A program made the position numbers and the translations under genes. The notes below the pieces were generated by a model, which saw nothing but the letters and a program-made list of their open reading frames with translations, was not told the origin of the DNA and did no database searches. A DNA stretch of 64,000 nt from Vicinamibacteraceae bacterium (lineage in GTDB: Bacteria > Acidobacteriota > Thermoanaerobaculia > Multivoradales > Multivoraceae): NCBI GenBank assembly GCA_012270995.1, contig JAAXHG010000201.1, forward strand, positions 1-64,000, written 5' to 3'. This document shows, piece after piece, positions 41,120-54,153 of the stretch. Every line of letters begins with the position of its first letter. Positions within the stretch are counted from its first letter, which is position 1.

Positions 41120-42469
41120 ATGACTGTAGTGGTCAAGAAGAGGGAGTTAGGCCCCTGCCGGCAGGAAATCGTCATCGAGGTGCCGGCCGAGGAGGTGGAC
41201 GCCGAGTACCTGCGCGTGGCCAGGGACTACCGTCGCCGGGCCCGTCTCGACGGCTTTCGCAGAGGCAAGGCGCCGCTCGACCTGATCCGCCAGCGGTTCG
41301 CGGAGTCGATCGGCGGGGACGTGTCGGAGCGGCTGGCGCCGAAGTACTGGACGCTGGCGCGCGAAGAGGAGGATGTCCACGCCATGCTGCCGCCCAGCGT
41401 GGGTCCGGTCGAGGTGGTTCCCGGCCAGCCGCTGCGCTTCACGGTCACGGTCGATGTCGAGCCCGAGGTCGAAATCGGCGACGACCGGAGCTTCGAGTTG
41501 CCTCAGCCCGAGACGGATCCCACGGAAGCGGAAGTCGAGGAGGTGCTGGAGCAGGTCCGGCTGGAGCGTTCGACCTGGGTGCCTGTCGACCGCTCCGCGG
41601 CGCGCGGTGACCGGGTGCGCGGCAAGGTCCATCGCGCCGCGATGCCCGGGCACGACGAACAGACGGGCGGCGAGGGTCCCGACCACGACGATCGCGGCCC
41701 GGCCACCCACGATATCGACCTGGAGCTGGGCGACGAGCGGGTCTGGCCCGAACTCACCGACAATCTGACGGGGCTCTCGGCCGGTCAGACGGCGACGTTC
41801 GAGCGGGTCGAGCAGGAGGGCAACATCGAGCGGCAACGCCGGTACGACGTGGAAGTCCACGAGGTGCTCGAGCGGAAGCTGCCCGAAGTCGACGACGACT
41901 GGGCCGGCGGTCTCGCGGCGAGCATTGGGAGCGTCGAAGATCTGCGGGAGAACCTCCGCTCGCAGGTTGAGGCGCGGAAGACGGAGGCGGCCCGCGCGCA
42001 GCGCACGGACGCACTGCTCGACCAGTTGCGCGAGCGGTACCCGGTCGATCTCCCGGAGGCGGTAGTGGATCGCGAGGCGTTGCAGATGGCGCGGTCCTAT
42101 GCCAACAACCTTGCCCGGCAGGGCGTCGATCTCGAGCAGCAGCAGTTGCCCTGGGAACAGATGATGGAGGAGATCCGTCCGCAGGCGGGGAAGCGGGCCC
42201 ACGCCTCCTTCCTCCTCGACCGGATCGCCCGGGAAGACGGGATCGAACCGACTCCGCAGGACCTCGAGAGGGCGCTGGAGGTCATGGCTCGGGCCCGCAA
42301 CACGCACCGGGGACGGCTGCGGCGCGAACTGGAGCGGGACGGCGGTCTGGAGATGCTGAAGATCGAACTCAGACGGGACCGGACGGTGCAGGCTCTTCTC
42401 GAGGTCAATGCGCCGGCCGATCAGTCGGACGGCGCCAGGGAAGAACCTGTCGCCGAAGGAGAGGGCTAG
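41120..42469 (+). CDS. tig: Trigger factor
   Basis: 449 aa. The ribosome-associated chaperone. The L23-binding signature GFRRGKAP lies near residue 50 in the N-terminal domain. The middle region, normally the FKBP-type isomerase, is weakly conserved and contains a His/Asp/Gly-rich insertion (MPGHDEQTGGEGPDHDDRG), so isomerase activity is doubtful. The C-terminal helical arm domain is complete to about residue 430, with an acidic tail. clpP, clpX and lon follow, the common folding-degradation cluster. Confidence 0.94.
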   Translation: MTVVVKKRELGPCRQEIVIEVPAEEVDAEYLRVARDYRRRARLDGFRRGKAPLDLIRQRFAESIGGDVSERLAPKYWTLAREEEDVHAMLPPSVGPVEVVPGQPLRFTVTVDVEPEVEIGDDRSFELPQPETDPTEAEVEEVLEQVRLERSTWVPVDRSAARGDRVRGKVHRAAMPGHDEQTGGEGPDHDDRGPATHDIDLELGDERVWPELTDNLTGLSAGQTATFERVEQEGNIERQRRYDVEVHEVLERKLPEVDDDWAGGLAASIGSVEDLRENLRSQVEARKTEAARAQRTDALLDQLRERYPVDLPEAVVDREALQMARSYANNLARQGVDLEQQQLPWEQMMEEIRPQAGKRAHASFLLDRIAREDGIEPTPQDLERALEVMARARNTHRGRLRRELERDGGLEMLKIELRRDRTVQALLEVNAPADQSDGAREEPVAEGEG

Positions 42470-42530
42470 GCCGATGCTGGCACCAACCGGGCGCGGACGA
42501 CCGAGCCTCACAAAAGGAGACGGCTAGACG

Positions 42531-43121
42531 ATGCTTGTGCCGATGGTGGTCGAGCAGACCAACCGGGGAGAACGCGCTTACGACATCTATTCGCGGCTGC
42601 TGAAGGACAACATCGTGTTCCTTGGGCGGGCGATCGACGACGACGTGGCGAATCTGGTCATCGCCCAGATGCTGTTTCTCGAGTCTGAGAACCCGGAGAA
42701 GGACATCTCGCTCTACATCAACTCGCCGGGCGGCTCGGTGACCGCCGGCTTCGCCATCTACGACACCATGCAGCATGTGAAGCCGGACGTCTCGACCCTT
42801 TGCGTCGGTCAGGCCGCGTCCTTCGCGGCAGTGCTCCTGGCGGGTGGCGCCAGGGAAAAGCGGCTCGTGCTGCCCAATGCACGGGTGCTGATTCACCAGC
42901 CCTGGGTGCAGGCTCTGGGGGGCCAGCAGACGGACATCGACATCCACGCGCAGGACCTGCTGCGAATGCGCGGCCGTATCGACGAACTGCTTGCCCTGCA
43001 CACCGGGAAGTCGACCGAAGAAGTCCACGCCGACACCGAGCGGGACAAGATCCTGACCGCCGAGATGGCCGTGGAGTACGGTCTTGCCGATCGCGTCGTG
43101 GAGCGTCGAGGAGCCCGGTAG
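42531..43121 (+). CDS. clpP: ATP-dependent Clp protease proteolytic subunit
   Basis: 196 aa, preceded by AAAAGGAGA. The serine protease that forms the double heptamer. The catalytic Ser is in [14 protein letters not shown] (usually GxAASMA; Phe replaces Met), the His is in VLIHQPW, and the Asp is in the [18 protein letters not shown] region. The N terminus [29 protein letters not shown] is standard (in parts). clpX lies 158 bp downstream. Confidence 0.97.
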   Translation: MLVPMVVEQTNRGERAYDIYSRLLKDNIVFLGRAIDDDVANLVIAQMLFLESENPEKDISLYINSPGGSVTAGFAIYDTMQHVKPDVSTLCVGQAASFAAVLLAGGAREKRLVLPNARVLIHQPWVQALGGQQTDIDIHAQDLLRMRGRIDELLALHTGKSTEEVHADTERDKILTAEMAVEYGLADRVVERRGAR

Positions 43122-43279
43122 GAGCACGGTCCGCCGGCTGAATCGGGCCACGAACGGACCGCCTGGCGTCATCTCGCGGCCCGGAGCCGTGCTACCATCC
43201 GCAGGTGCCCGCGGCCTGTAGTGGTCGCCGCGGGCGGACCGGACGAAGAGCACGAAAGCACGCGGGGACCAGCCGACTG

Positions 43280-44515
<1,236 letters not shown>

Positions 44516-44517
44516 CG

Positions 44518-46980
<2,463 letters not shown>

Positions 46981-46999
46981 AGCCGGGAGGAACGGGACC

Positions 47000-47617
47000 G
47001 TGAAGGTCCGCAGCGCGCGCTTCGTCGTTTCGGCCGTGCGGGGGGCCGACCTGCCCCGGGACGGCCGGCCTCAGATCGTCTTCGCGGGACGCTCGAACGT
47101 CGGCAAGTCGAGCCTGATCAACCGGATGCTCGGACGCAAGAACCTTGCGCGCACGAGCTCCAGACCGGGACGTACGCGGACCGTCAACTTCTTCCTGATC
47201 GACGAGTCGTGGTACGTGGTCGACCTGCCCGGCTACGGCTACGCGCGGGTTTCGAAGCGTGAGCGGGAGGCTTGGGGCCGGAGCGTGGAACGCTATCTCC
47301 GGTCGGCCGCGGGCCTGGCCAGGGTGGTCCTGCTGGTGGATGGTAAGGTCGCCGGTACACCACTCGACTCCGAAGCGTACGCGTACCTTCGTAGTCTGAA
47401 GTTCGATCCCGTGGTCGCGGTCACCAAGATCGACCGCATTGGGCGCGGGGTTCGGGCGCGAACCCTTGCCGAGGTTGCAGAGCTGTTGGGAATGCCATCC
47501 GCGGCGGCGCTGTTTCCCGTGTCGTCTCGAACCGGTGAGGGCGTGGCGCGGCTGCTCGGGGTGTTGCTGAACCCGGAGTTCAGCCCCGGTGGCGCCCCAC
47601 AGAACCCAAGGACCTGA
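47000..47617 (+). CDS. engB: Ribosome biogenesis GTPase EngB/YsxC
   Basis: 205 aa, GTG start after GGGAGGAACGGG. Acts late in 50S assembly. The G domain contains [21 protein letters not shown] (in parts), switch [19 protein letters not shown] and TKIDR. It follows lon by 19 bp and precedes rho by 4 bp. Confidence 0.95.
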   Translation: MKVRSARFVVSAVRGADLPRDGRPQIVFAGRSNVGKSSLINRMLGRKNLARTSSRPGRTRTVNFFLIDESWYVVDLPGYGYARVSKREREAWGRSVERYLRSAAGLARVVLLVDGKVAGTPLDSEAYAYLRSLKFDPVVAVTKIDRIGRGVRARTLAEVAELLGMPSAAALFPVSSRTGEGVARLLGVLLNPEFSPGGAPQNPRT

Positions 47618-47621
47618 GAAG

Positions 47622-48956
47622 ATGACGACGAACGGAGCCCGAGAAGGCGGAAGCGGCGCGCGGGCGGCCGTCAGCGCCGACCTGGCCTTCGACCTGAAGG
47701 CCCTGAAGGAGCTGAGCAACCGCGACCTTCTGAAACTGGCGCGGGAGCTGGATGTGGTCGGGGCAGCCGGCCTGGCCAGGCAGGAGTTGAGTTCCAAGAT
47801 CCTGGAGGCGCAGACGGAGAAGAGCGGGCTGCTCTTCGGCGAAGGCGTGCTCGAGTGCCTGACCGACGGCTACGGCTTCCTGCGAGCACCCGAGTACAGC
47901 TATCTGCCAGGGCCGGATGACATCTACGTCTCGCGCAGCCAGATCCGGCGCTTCGACCTGCGCACCGGCGACACGGTTTCCGGGCAAGTGCGCCAGCCGA
48001 TGAACAAGGGCGAGCGTTACCTGGCCCTGATCAAGCTGGAGGCGGTGAACTTCGAGCACCCGGACGCGGTGCGCCAGAAGATCTTCTTCGACAACCTGAC
48101 GCCCCTCTACCCGGAGGAGCGTTTGCGGCTCGAGGTGGAAGGCGACCTGTCGTCCAGGGTGACGGATCTGGTGGCGCCGATGGGCAAGGGCCAACGCGCC
48201 CTGATCGTGGCGCCGCCGCGGACCGGCAAGACGATGCTGCTGCAGTCCCTGGCGCGCTCCATCGCGACCAACCATCCGGAGGTTGTGCTGGTCGTCCTGC
48301 TGATCGACGAGCGGCCCGAGGAAGTGACCGACATGGAGCGTTCGGTGCGCGGCGAGGTCGTGTCGTCCACCTTCGACGAACCCGCTTCGCGCCACACCCA
48401 GGTCGCCGAGATGGTGATCGAGAAGGCCAAGCGGCTGGTCGAGTACGGCAAGGACGTGGTCATCCTGCTCGACTCGATCACCCGACTGGCGCGCGCTTAC
48501 AACACGGTGCAGCCACCGTCGGGCAAGGTGCTGTCGGGCGGCATCGACGCCAACGCCCTGCAACGGCCCAAGCGGTTCTTCGGGGCGGCCCGGAACATCG
48601 AGGGCGGTGGCTCGCTGACCATCGTCGCGACCGCCCTGATCGACACCGGCAGCCGGATGGACGACGTGATCTTCGAGGAGTTCAAGGGTACGGGCAACTC
48701 GGAGCTGCACCTCGACCGGAAACTGGTCGACAAGCGGATCTTCCCGGCCATCGACATCGACAAGTCGGGCACGCGCAAGGAGGAACTGCTCCTGTCGCCG
48801 GATGAGCTGCAACGGGTGTGGGTGCTGCGCAAGGTGCTGAACCCGTTGCCGGTGGTCGAGAGCATGGAGGTCCTCCAGGAACGGCTCAAGAACACGCCCT
48901 CGAACGCCGATTTCCTGGCCGCCATGTCCAGGGGAGCGCGGGGAGCTTCGAACTGA
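47622..48956 (+). CDS. rho: Transcription termination factor Rho
   Basis: 444 aa from ATG 47622. The hexameric RNA helicase that ends transcription. An N-terminal helical part ([20 protein letters not shown]) leads to the RNA-binding cold-shock fold ([30 protein letters not shown] in parts). The RecA-like motor has Walker [13 protein letters not shown], the Q-loop and R-loop segments [23 protein letters not shown] (in parts) and an intact arginine-finger region. The scarcity of T-tailed hairpins in this window suggests heavy reliance on Rho. Confidence 0.97.
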   Translation: MTTNGAREGGSGARAAVSADLAFDLKALKELSNRDLLKLARELDVVGAAGLARQELSSKILEAQTEKSGLLFGEGVLECLTDGYGFLRAPEYSYLPGPDDIYVSRSQIRRFDLRTGDTVSGQVRQPMNKGERYLALIKLEAVNFEHPDAVRQKIFFDNLTPLYPEERLRLEVEGDLSSRVTDLVAPMGKGQRALIVAPPRTGKTMLLQSLARSIATNHPEVVLVVLLIDERPEEVTDMERSVRGEVVSSTFDEPASRHTQVAEMVIEKAKRLVEYGKDVVILLDSITRLARAYNTVQPPSGKVLSGGIDANALQRPKRFFGAARNIEGGGSLTIVATALIDTGSRMDDVIFEEFKGTGNSELHLDRKLVDKRIFPAIDIDKSGTRKEELLLSPDELQRVWVLRKVLNPLPVVESMEVLQERLKNTPSNADFLAAMSRGARGASN

Positions 48957-48979
48957 GTTCGCCGCCCCGCCGGTCCCGC

Positions 48980-50263
48980 GTGGCCGTCCTGCCGACCGCG
49001 CCGTCGTCGGTGCTGGCCGACTACCACGAGCTGCTGAACCTCGCGGGCTACCGCGAGGTCGTCGATCCTGGCGTCGACACGGCGCTCAAGATCAACATCT
49101 CGTGGCACTTCTTCTATCCGGGCAGCTCCACGACGCCGTGGCAGTTGGAGGGCGTCGTGCGGGCGATGAAGAAGGACGGCTACGACCCGGACCTCATTCA
49201 CGGCTGCCACAACCGCACCGTCGTGATCGACGCCCGACTGGGCGAGCGGGAAAACAAGCAGATCGACGTGGTCCAGGCCCACGGCCTGCGCAACGTCCAC
49301 CTCTACGAAGAGGGCGAGGAATGGCTGGACGTTCGGGACGCCGTCGGCGACCTGAGCGAGCGCTTCCTGTGCCTGAACGACGTGTACCCCCAGGGTTTCC
49401 ACATTCCGGCGCGATTCGTGGGCGAGAACATCATCCACCTGCCGACGGTCAAGACGCACGTCTTCACCACGACCACCGGCGCCATGAAGAACGCCTTCGG
49501 CGGTCTGCTCAACGAGCGCCGCCACTGGACTCATCCCGTGATCCACGAGACCCTGGTCGATCTGCTGATGATCCAGCAGCACATCCACCGCGGCGTGTTC
49601 GCGGCCATGGACGGGACGTTTGCCGGCGACGGCCCGGGGCCGCGCTGCATGATTCCGCGGATCGGCAACGTGATCCTGGCCGGCGCCGATCAGGTGGCCA
49701 TCGACGCGGTGGCGGCGAAGCTGATGGGCTTCGATCCGCTGCAGATCCGGTACATCCGGCTGGCCCACGATCTGGGTCTGGGTTGCGGCGATCCGCGCGA
49801 GATCGACGTCGTGGGCGATCCCGCGGTCGCGGACAGGAACTGGGGATTCGTGGGGCCCTTCCGCAAGATGACGTTCGCGGCGAGAATGCAGCACAAGATC
49901 TACTGGGGTCCCTTGCGGCGTCCGATCGAATGGTCGCTGCGCACCTTTCTCGCGCCCTGGGCCTATTTGGCGAGCGTTCTCTACCACGACTCGTTCTGGT
50001 ATCCGTACAAGGCGAAGAGGCAGATGGCCGAGGTCCTGGCAAGTCCCTGGGGCCGCCTGTTCGCCGGCTGGGAAAGGGCGAAGGCCGACGGGCGCGGCTA
50101 CGCGGCGATCGAAGACCGGCCGGCCGCCGTGTTCCGTACCGGTTGGCGCGCTTTCCTGACGTCGCTCGGCGTTCTCTGGACCTGTCTGCGCGAAGCTCCT
50201 GAGCTGGCGGTGCGTCTGACCAGGCGTTCGGGCGGTACGGGCGTTCGCGGCTCGGGGTCCTGA
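48980..50263 (+). CDS. DUF362 family protein
   Basis: 427 aa from GTG 48980, with no strong ribosome site; it begins 23 bp after rho. DUF362 is recognised from HLPTVKTHVFTTTTGAMKNAFGGLL and VILAGADQVAIDAVAAKLMGFDP. Most relatives with known partners have iron-sulfur cysteines at the C terminus; none are visible here, and the C-terminal third instead has hydrophobic, aromatic-rich stretches (LAPWAYLASVLYHDSFWYPY) suggesting membrane association. The biochemical role is not known. Confidence 0.75.
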   Translation: MAVLPTAPSSVLADYHELLNLAGYREVVDPGVDTALKINISWHFFYPGSSTTPWQLEGVVRAMKKDGYDPDLIHGCHNRTVVIDARLGERENKQIDVVQAHGLRNVHLYEEGEEWLDVRDAVGDLSERFLCLNDVYPQGFHIPARFVGENIIHLPTVKTHVFTTTTGAMKNAFGGLLNERRHWTHPVIHETLVDLLMIQQHIHRGVFAAMDGTFAGDGPGPRCMIPRIGNVILAGADQVAIDAVAAKLMGFDPLQIRYIRLAHDLGLGCGDPREIDVVGDPAVADRNWGFVGPFRKMTFAARMQHKIYWGPLRRPIEWSLRTFLAPWAYLASVLYHDSFWYPYKAKRQMAEVLASPWGRLFAGWERAKADGRGYAAIEDRPAAVFRTGWRAFLTSLGVLWTCLREAPELAVRLTRRSGGTGVRGSGS

Positions 50264-50276
50264 GCCGGCGCATCCC

Positions 50277-52427
50277 ATGATGGCCGAAGGGCCCTGGAGG
50301 GACCGCGGCGCCGCGTCGATCGTCACGCTGGCCCTGGCCGCCGTCGTCTTCTACGCCGGTACCTTCCATCTCGGCGCGTCGGCCACCGCCCGGATCACCG
50401 CCGCGGCTCTGCTCCTGCTCTTCGCGTGCTGGGGAGCAACGGAGTTCCGCGACCCTCTCCGCCTCGCAACCGTTCGGGCGCCCTGGTGGCCGGCGCTGCC
50501 GGCGGCGCTGTGGCTTTCGGTTCTGGCCAGTTGGCTGCTGTCGCCGGTCGGACGCGCCGGAGAGTCGATCGTCGTCTTCCTGCTGCCCGCGGCTTGGGCC
50601 GCCGCGGGCATCGGCCGTCTGCTGCACCGGCCTGAAGCGCGGCGATGGGCTCTTGCAGGCTGCGCGGCGGTTGGCCTGGCCGCGTCGATCTGGGCCCTGA
50701 TCCAGCAGCCCCTGCACGACCAGGGCCGGGCCGCGCTGCCGATCGGCCACCACAACCAGTTGGCGCTCCTGCTCGTTGCGCTGCTGCCGCCGGCGATCCT
50801 CGGGACGTGGCGCGCGCCATGGCCCGGCGGCGGCCGGCCGCGCCTTGTGGCGGCCGCCGTCGTAGGTGGGTCTCTGATCTGGACTCTGAGCGCGACGGGC
50901 TCCATGTCGGGTCTGCTGGCGCTGACGCTTCAGGTCCTCGGGGTGGCGGTGTGGACCGGGTGGCGCCTGGCCGCCCGGCGGTGGTTGGCGGGAGTTGGCG
51001 CCCTGCTGGCTCTGGTGGTCGCGCTGGCGCTCATCGCGGCTTGGGCAGCTCCCCGGCACGAAGTGCCAGGCCCGGTCGAGCGCCTGGGAGCGGTCGTCCG
51101 CCTCGAGGATCCGTCGTTGCTGTCGCGCCGGACCTACGCCGTTGCGGCGATGGAGGGCTTCGCCGAGCGGCCCATCCTTGGATGGGGTCCCGGCTCGTCG
51201 AGCTGGACCCTCGCCAGTCACTGGCGGCCGGCCCCGGGCGTTCACCCACCCGGCGAGGTGATCACCGATGCGCACAGCCTGCTGGCGCAGGCGCCGTACG
51301 AACTGGGGGCGCTCGGTTCGCTGCTGCTGCTCGGCGTGATCGTTCGCTACGGCCAGCGCCGGCTGGGCGAACTCGTCCGGTCGGTGCGGCGGTCCGTGCG
51401 GCCCATCGGCGATCCGGAGCTCCTGGCGGCAGCCATGCTCGGTCTGCTGGGTACGGGGATCTGCCTGGTGTTCGGCGTCTTTGCCGGTGTGCTGGCGGTG
51501 CCTGCGGCGCTGATTCTGAATCTGGGTTTGGCTTCGGCGGCACGTGTTGCCGGGACGAGAGCCGAGGGCATGCCCTTGGGCTGGCCGTGGTCCCGGGCCC
51601 GGGTTCTCGTGTTCCTGTGGCTGGCCGCCGCGCTGGGGTGGTCGCTGGAGCGAGCCTGGGCGGCGAGATCCTACGAACGTGCGATCGAAGCGGCAGGCTC
51701 ATCAGGCGGCTTGGTGGCCGAGGCAACAACAGGCGATCCCCTGGAGGAGTCGACCCTCCGCCTTCAGGAGGCGGTGGCGGCGGATCCTCGGTTTCCCCTC
51801 TACCACGTGCGCCTGGATCCATGGGCGGCGGCCACGGCCGCCGACGGGCTGGCGCCGCTCTGGCTGCTGGCCGGCACAGTCGAGGGCGAGGACCCGGAGC
51901 GGAGACGGGAAGCGCTGGAACGGGCCTGCGATCTCGATCCGCTGGCCGCGCTCGCGCCGTTCGAGCTGATGCGCCTGGAGCGGGTGGCGGGGAGTGCGGC
52001 CGGGGAGCCGCGGGTGGCCGAGCGGGCGGCGCGGGCGATCCTCGCCGAGCCGCTGCTCCTGGCCGCCGTCGCCTTCGAGGGAGACCCCGATCTGCGGGCC
52101 GAGGTCCATCGCGGGATCAGAGCCTGGCCGGGCCTGCCGCCGGGATGGTCGGAGTCGTTCGAGGAGCTATGGTTTCTGCTGGACTGGTCGAACGGCGCCG
52201 AGGGTCCGCCGCGCGACGTGCTTTCCACCTCCGCGGACGGCCGGGCGGCGGTCTCGATCAGCCTGTTCGCCTTCCGTCGGCCGCCGTGGCCGCTCTCGAT
52301 CGGCGCCGTGCCGCTCCGGAGCCATCGCCTGGAGGCGATCGCCGCCCATGATCTGCCTGCCGTGACCAGATTGCCGCAGACGGCGCCGGAGCCGTTCTGG
52401 ATCGGCCGCTGCGGGGTGGGCGAGTAG
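50277..52427 (+). CDS. O-antigen-ligase-like membrane protein with periplasmic tail
   Basis: 716 aa. About twelve hydrophobic segments between 14 and 470, followed by a soluble C-terminal part (about 485-716) rich in Ala, Leu and Glu that looks like helical repeats (LRLQEAVAADPRFPLYHV, RREALERACDLDPLAALAP). The Wzy/WaaL signature region is WGPGSSSWTLASHW and DAHSLLAQAPYELGALGSLLLL, with HNQ in GHHNQLALLLVALLPP. It may join O-antigen or another glycan to its acceptor. The repeat-bearing tail is also known in protein O-glycosyltransferases. No glycan cluster surrounds it. Confidence 0.78.
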   Translation: MMAEGPWRDRGAASIVTLALAAVVFYAGTFHLGASATARITAAALLLLFACWGATEFRDPLRLATVRAPWWPALPAALWLSVLASWLLSPVGRAGESIVVFLLPAAWAAAGIGRLLHRPEARRWALAGCAAVGLAASIWALIQQPLHDQGRAALPIGHHNQLALLLVALLPPAILGTWRAPWPGGGRPRLVAAAVVGGSLIWTLSATGSMSGLLALTLQVLGVAVWTGWRLAARRWLAGVGALLALVVALALIAAWAAPRHEVPGPVERLGAVVRLEDPSLLSRRTYAVAAMEGFAERPILGWGPGSSSWTLASHWRPAPGVHPPGEVITDAHSLLAQAPYELGALGSLLLLGVIVRYGQRRLGELVRSVRRSVRPIGDPELLAAAMLGLLGTGICLVFGVFAGVLAVPAALILNLGLASAARVAGTRAEGMPLGWPWSRARVLVFLWLAAALGWSLERAWAARSYERAIEAAGSSGGLVAEATTGDPLEESTLRLQEAVAADPRFPLYHVRLDPWAAATAADGLAPLWLLAGTVEGEDPERRREALERACDLDPLAALAPFELMRLERVAGSAAGEPRVAERAARAILAEPLLLAAVAFEGDPDLRAEVHRGIRAWPGLPPGWSESFEELWFLLDWSNGAEGPPRDVLSTSADGRAAVSISLFAFRRPPWPLSIGAVPLRSHRLEAIAAHDLPAVTRLPQTAPEPFWIGRCGVGE

Positions 52428-52504
52428 CGGCGGGTATCAGCCATGTGCCCGATGGCGGGCGCATGGACTGGTTCGCGTGTCGCGCCGATGGCGCGAGCCG
52501 GGGC

Positions 52505-53191
52505 TCAGGCGACGCCGGTAGCTTCGGCGCCGGCAGCCGCCACCTGATTGCGACCGGCGCGCTTGGCCTGGTACAGCGCATTGTCGGCCGACTGCAACAG
52601 GCGGGTCACCGCCCGTTCCCGGGCCGCTGTCTCGCCGTGGCCTTCAGCAGACCCGGGCCGCGACGAGGCGGCTCCGATCGAGCAGGTGACATGGACCAGC
52701 GGCCGACGGCGGGGCGGCTCGCCGCCCGCCAGGATGGTGGCGGCCAGGGTGGCCCGGAGGCTCTCGGCATGGCGAAGGGACCGATCCAGGTCGGCGCCGG
52801 GAAGGACGACCACGAACTCGTCGCCGCCGTAGCGGGCGGCGAAGCCCCCGGCCTGCCGGGCGGCATCGCCTATGAGTCGGGCGACCTGGCTCAGGATGCG
52901 GCTACCGGTCACATGGCCGTGCCGGTCGTTTACGCGCTTGAAGTGGTCCAGGTCGATGAACAGCAGGCCGATGCGGTCGCCGCCGCGTTCCGTCGCCGCG
53001 ATCGCGTCGGCGAGCGCGCTGTGCAACGCGCGGTCGTCGAGCAGGCCGGTCAGGCTGTCGATGCGCGCGTCTGCGCGGCGGGGACGGTCGATGACCTGGC
53101 GTAGTGCCTCCGCGGCCCTCGACGCGAGTGCGCCGGCCGGCGTCTTCATGGCGTCGTGCCGGGAGTCGCGTTCGCCGTGCCGTCGGGTCAC
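52505..53191 (-). CDS. GGDEF-domain diguanylate cyclase
   Basis: 228 aa from GTG 53191; ATG 53149 (MKTPAGALAS) is equally likely. A single GGDEF domain: DSLTGLLDDRALHSALADA, LLFIDLDHFKRVNDRHGH, the active-site loop ARYGGDEFVVVLPG, and the C-terminal ADNALYQAKRAGRNQV. It should make cyclic di-GMP. The RxxD inhibitory site before GGDEF is absent (QAGG in its place), so product inhibition through it is unlikely. There is no sensor domain or membrane segment. It is divergent from rsmA. Confidence 0.88.
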   Translation of the reverse strand: MTRRHGERDSRHDAMKTPAGALASRAAEALRQVIDRPRRADARIDSLTGLLDDRALHSALADAIAATERGGDRIGLLFIDLDHFKRVNDRHGHVTGSRILSQVARLIGDAARQAGGFAARYGGDEFVVVLPGADLDRSLRHAESLRATLAATILAGGEPPRRRPLVHVTCSIGAASSRPGSAEGHGETAARERAVTRLLQSADNALYQAKRAGRNQVAAAGAEATGVA

Positions 53192-53293
53192 GGTACGGGA
53201 TCTTACGGCGATTTCGGGTTCGGCGGCCGTCGCGTGTCGACGGCAACGACAGCCACCGGCTGCTTTCGCCCAGGGCTGCTACCGTGCACTCTG

Positions 53294-54076
53294 TTGAGCC
53301 GCCTTCCCCCGCTTCAGAGGGCCCTGGGCCAGCACCATCTCCGGCATCCCGGGCCCGCGACTGCTGCCGTCGACTTCCTGGACGTCGCCGGCCGTCGGGT
53401 GATCGAGATCGGCGCGGGAGGCGGGGCGCTCACCCGCCTGCTGCTCGAACGCGGCGCGAGCCGGGTCATCGCGTGCGAACTCGACCTGCTCTGGACGCTG
53501 GAGTTGCGACGCCGCATCGCGGATCCCCGCCTGGCGCCGGTCACGGCCGACGGCTGCGATCTGCGCTATGAGAGGACGCCCGCAACGACCCGGATCGCGG
53601 GCAACCTGCCCTACAACGCGGCGACCCGGATCATTCTCGCCGTCCTCGAACGGGCGAGGGTCGGAGTTCGGTCGGCGTTCCTGGTGCAGCGAGAGGTGGC
53701 GGACCGGCTGACCGCGTCACCGGGCGAATCCGAGTACGGGGGATTGAGCGTTCTGGTGGCCGCCCGGGCGTCGGCGCGGCGGCTGGCGATCGTTCGGCCG
53801 GGCAGCTTCGTGCCGCCTCCGGCCGTAACGAGCGCCTTCGTGGGTTTCGAGCGCACCGCGCCGCCGGTCGACGAGGCGGAGTGGTCCGGGTTTGCGAACT
53901 TCGTGCGCACGGCCTTCCGGCAGCGGCGCAAGACGCTCGTCAACAACTTCCGGCCGAGCGTGGGCCGCCTGGCAGCCGAGGCGGCTCTGTCGGCGCTCGA
54001 CCTGCCGTCCACCGCGCGGGCGGAGAGCCTTGGCGTGTCCGAGTTCGTCGCGCTGTTCCGGGAGATCAACATCTAG
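53294..54076 (+). CDS. rsmA: 16S rRNA dimethyladenosine transferase RsmA/KsgA
   Basis: 260 aa from TTG 53294, which leaves the usual 11 residues before GQHHL; GTG 53234 would add 20 residues. KsgA dimethylates two adenines near the 3' end of 16S rRNA. SAM motif VIEIGAGGGALTRLLLE, catalytic GNLPYNAATRII, and ASARRLAIVRPGSFVPPPAVTSAFVGF (in parts) are present. The N terminus (LQRALGQHHLRHP) is more divergent than the common RKRFGQNFL. The C-terminal helical domain ends FREINI. Confidence 0.88.
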   Translation: MSRLPPLQRALGQHHLRHPGPATAAVDFLDVAGRRVIEIGAGGGALTRLLLERGASRVIACELDLLWTLELRRRIADPRLAPVTADGCDLRYERTPATTRIAGNLPYNAATRIILAVLERARVGVRSAFLVQREVADRLTASPGESEYGGLSVLVAARASARRLAIVRPGSFVPPPAVTSAFVGFERTAPPVDEAEWSGFANFVRTAFRQRRKTLVNNFRPSVGRLAAEAALSALDLPSTARAESLGVSEFVALFREINI

Positions 54077-54083
54077 CTGCATA

Positions 54084-54120
54084 TCGGCATATTTGACTTG
54101 ATCGGTTACAATCGGTAACC
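54084..54120 (+). promoter_or_regulatory. Promoter and palindromic operator upstream of ftsK
   Basis: In the AT-rich gap after rsmA, TACAAT (54107-54112) fits a -10 and TCGGCA (54084-54089) a weak -35 at 17-bp spacing. An inverted repeat GGTTAC-N5-GTAACC (54104-54120) covers the -10 exactly, so a bound protein would block the polymerase. Which regulator is unknown. Confidence 0.5.
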
Positions 54121-54153
54121 CGTGCATGTTCCCTCCATCGTCGGTTGTAGAGG

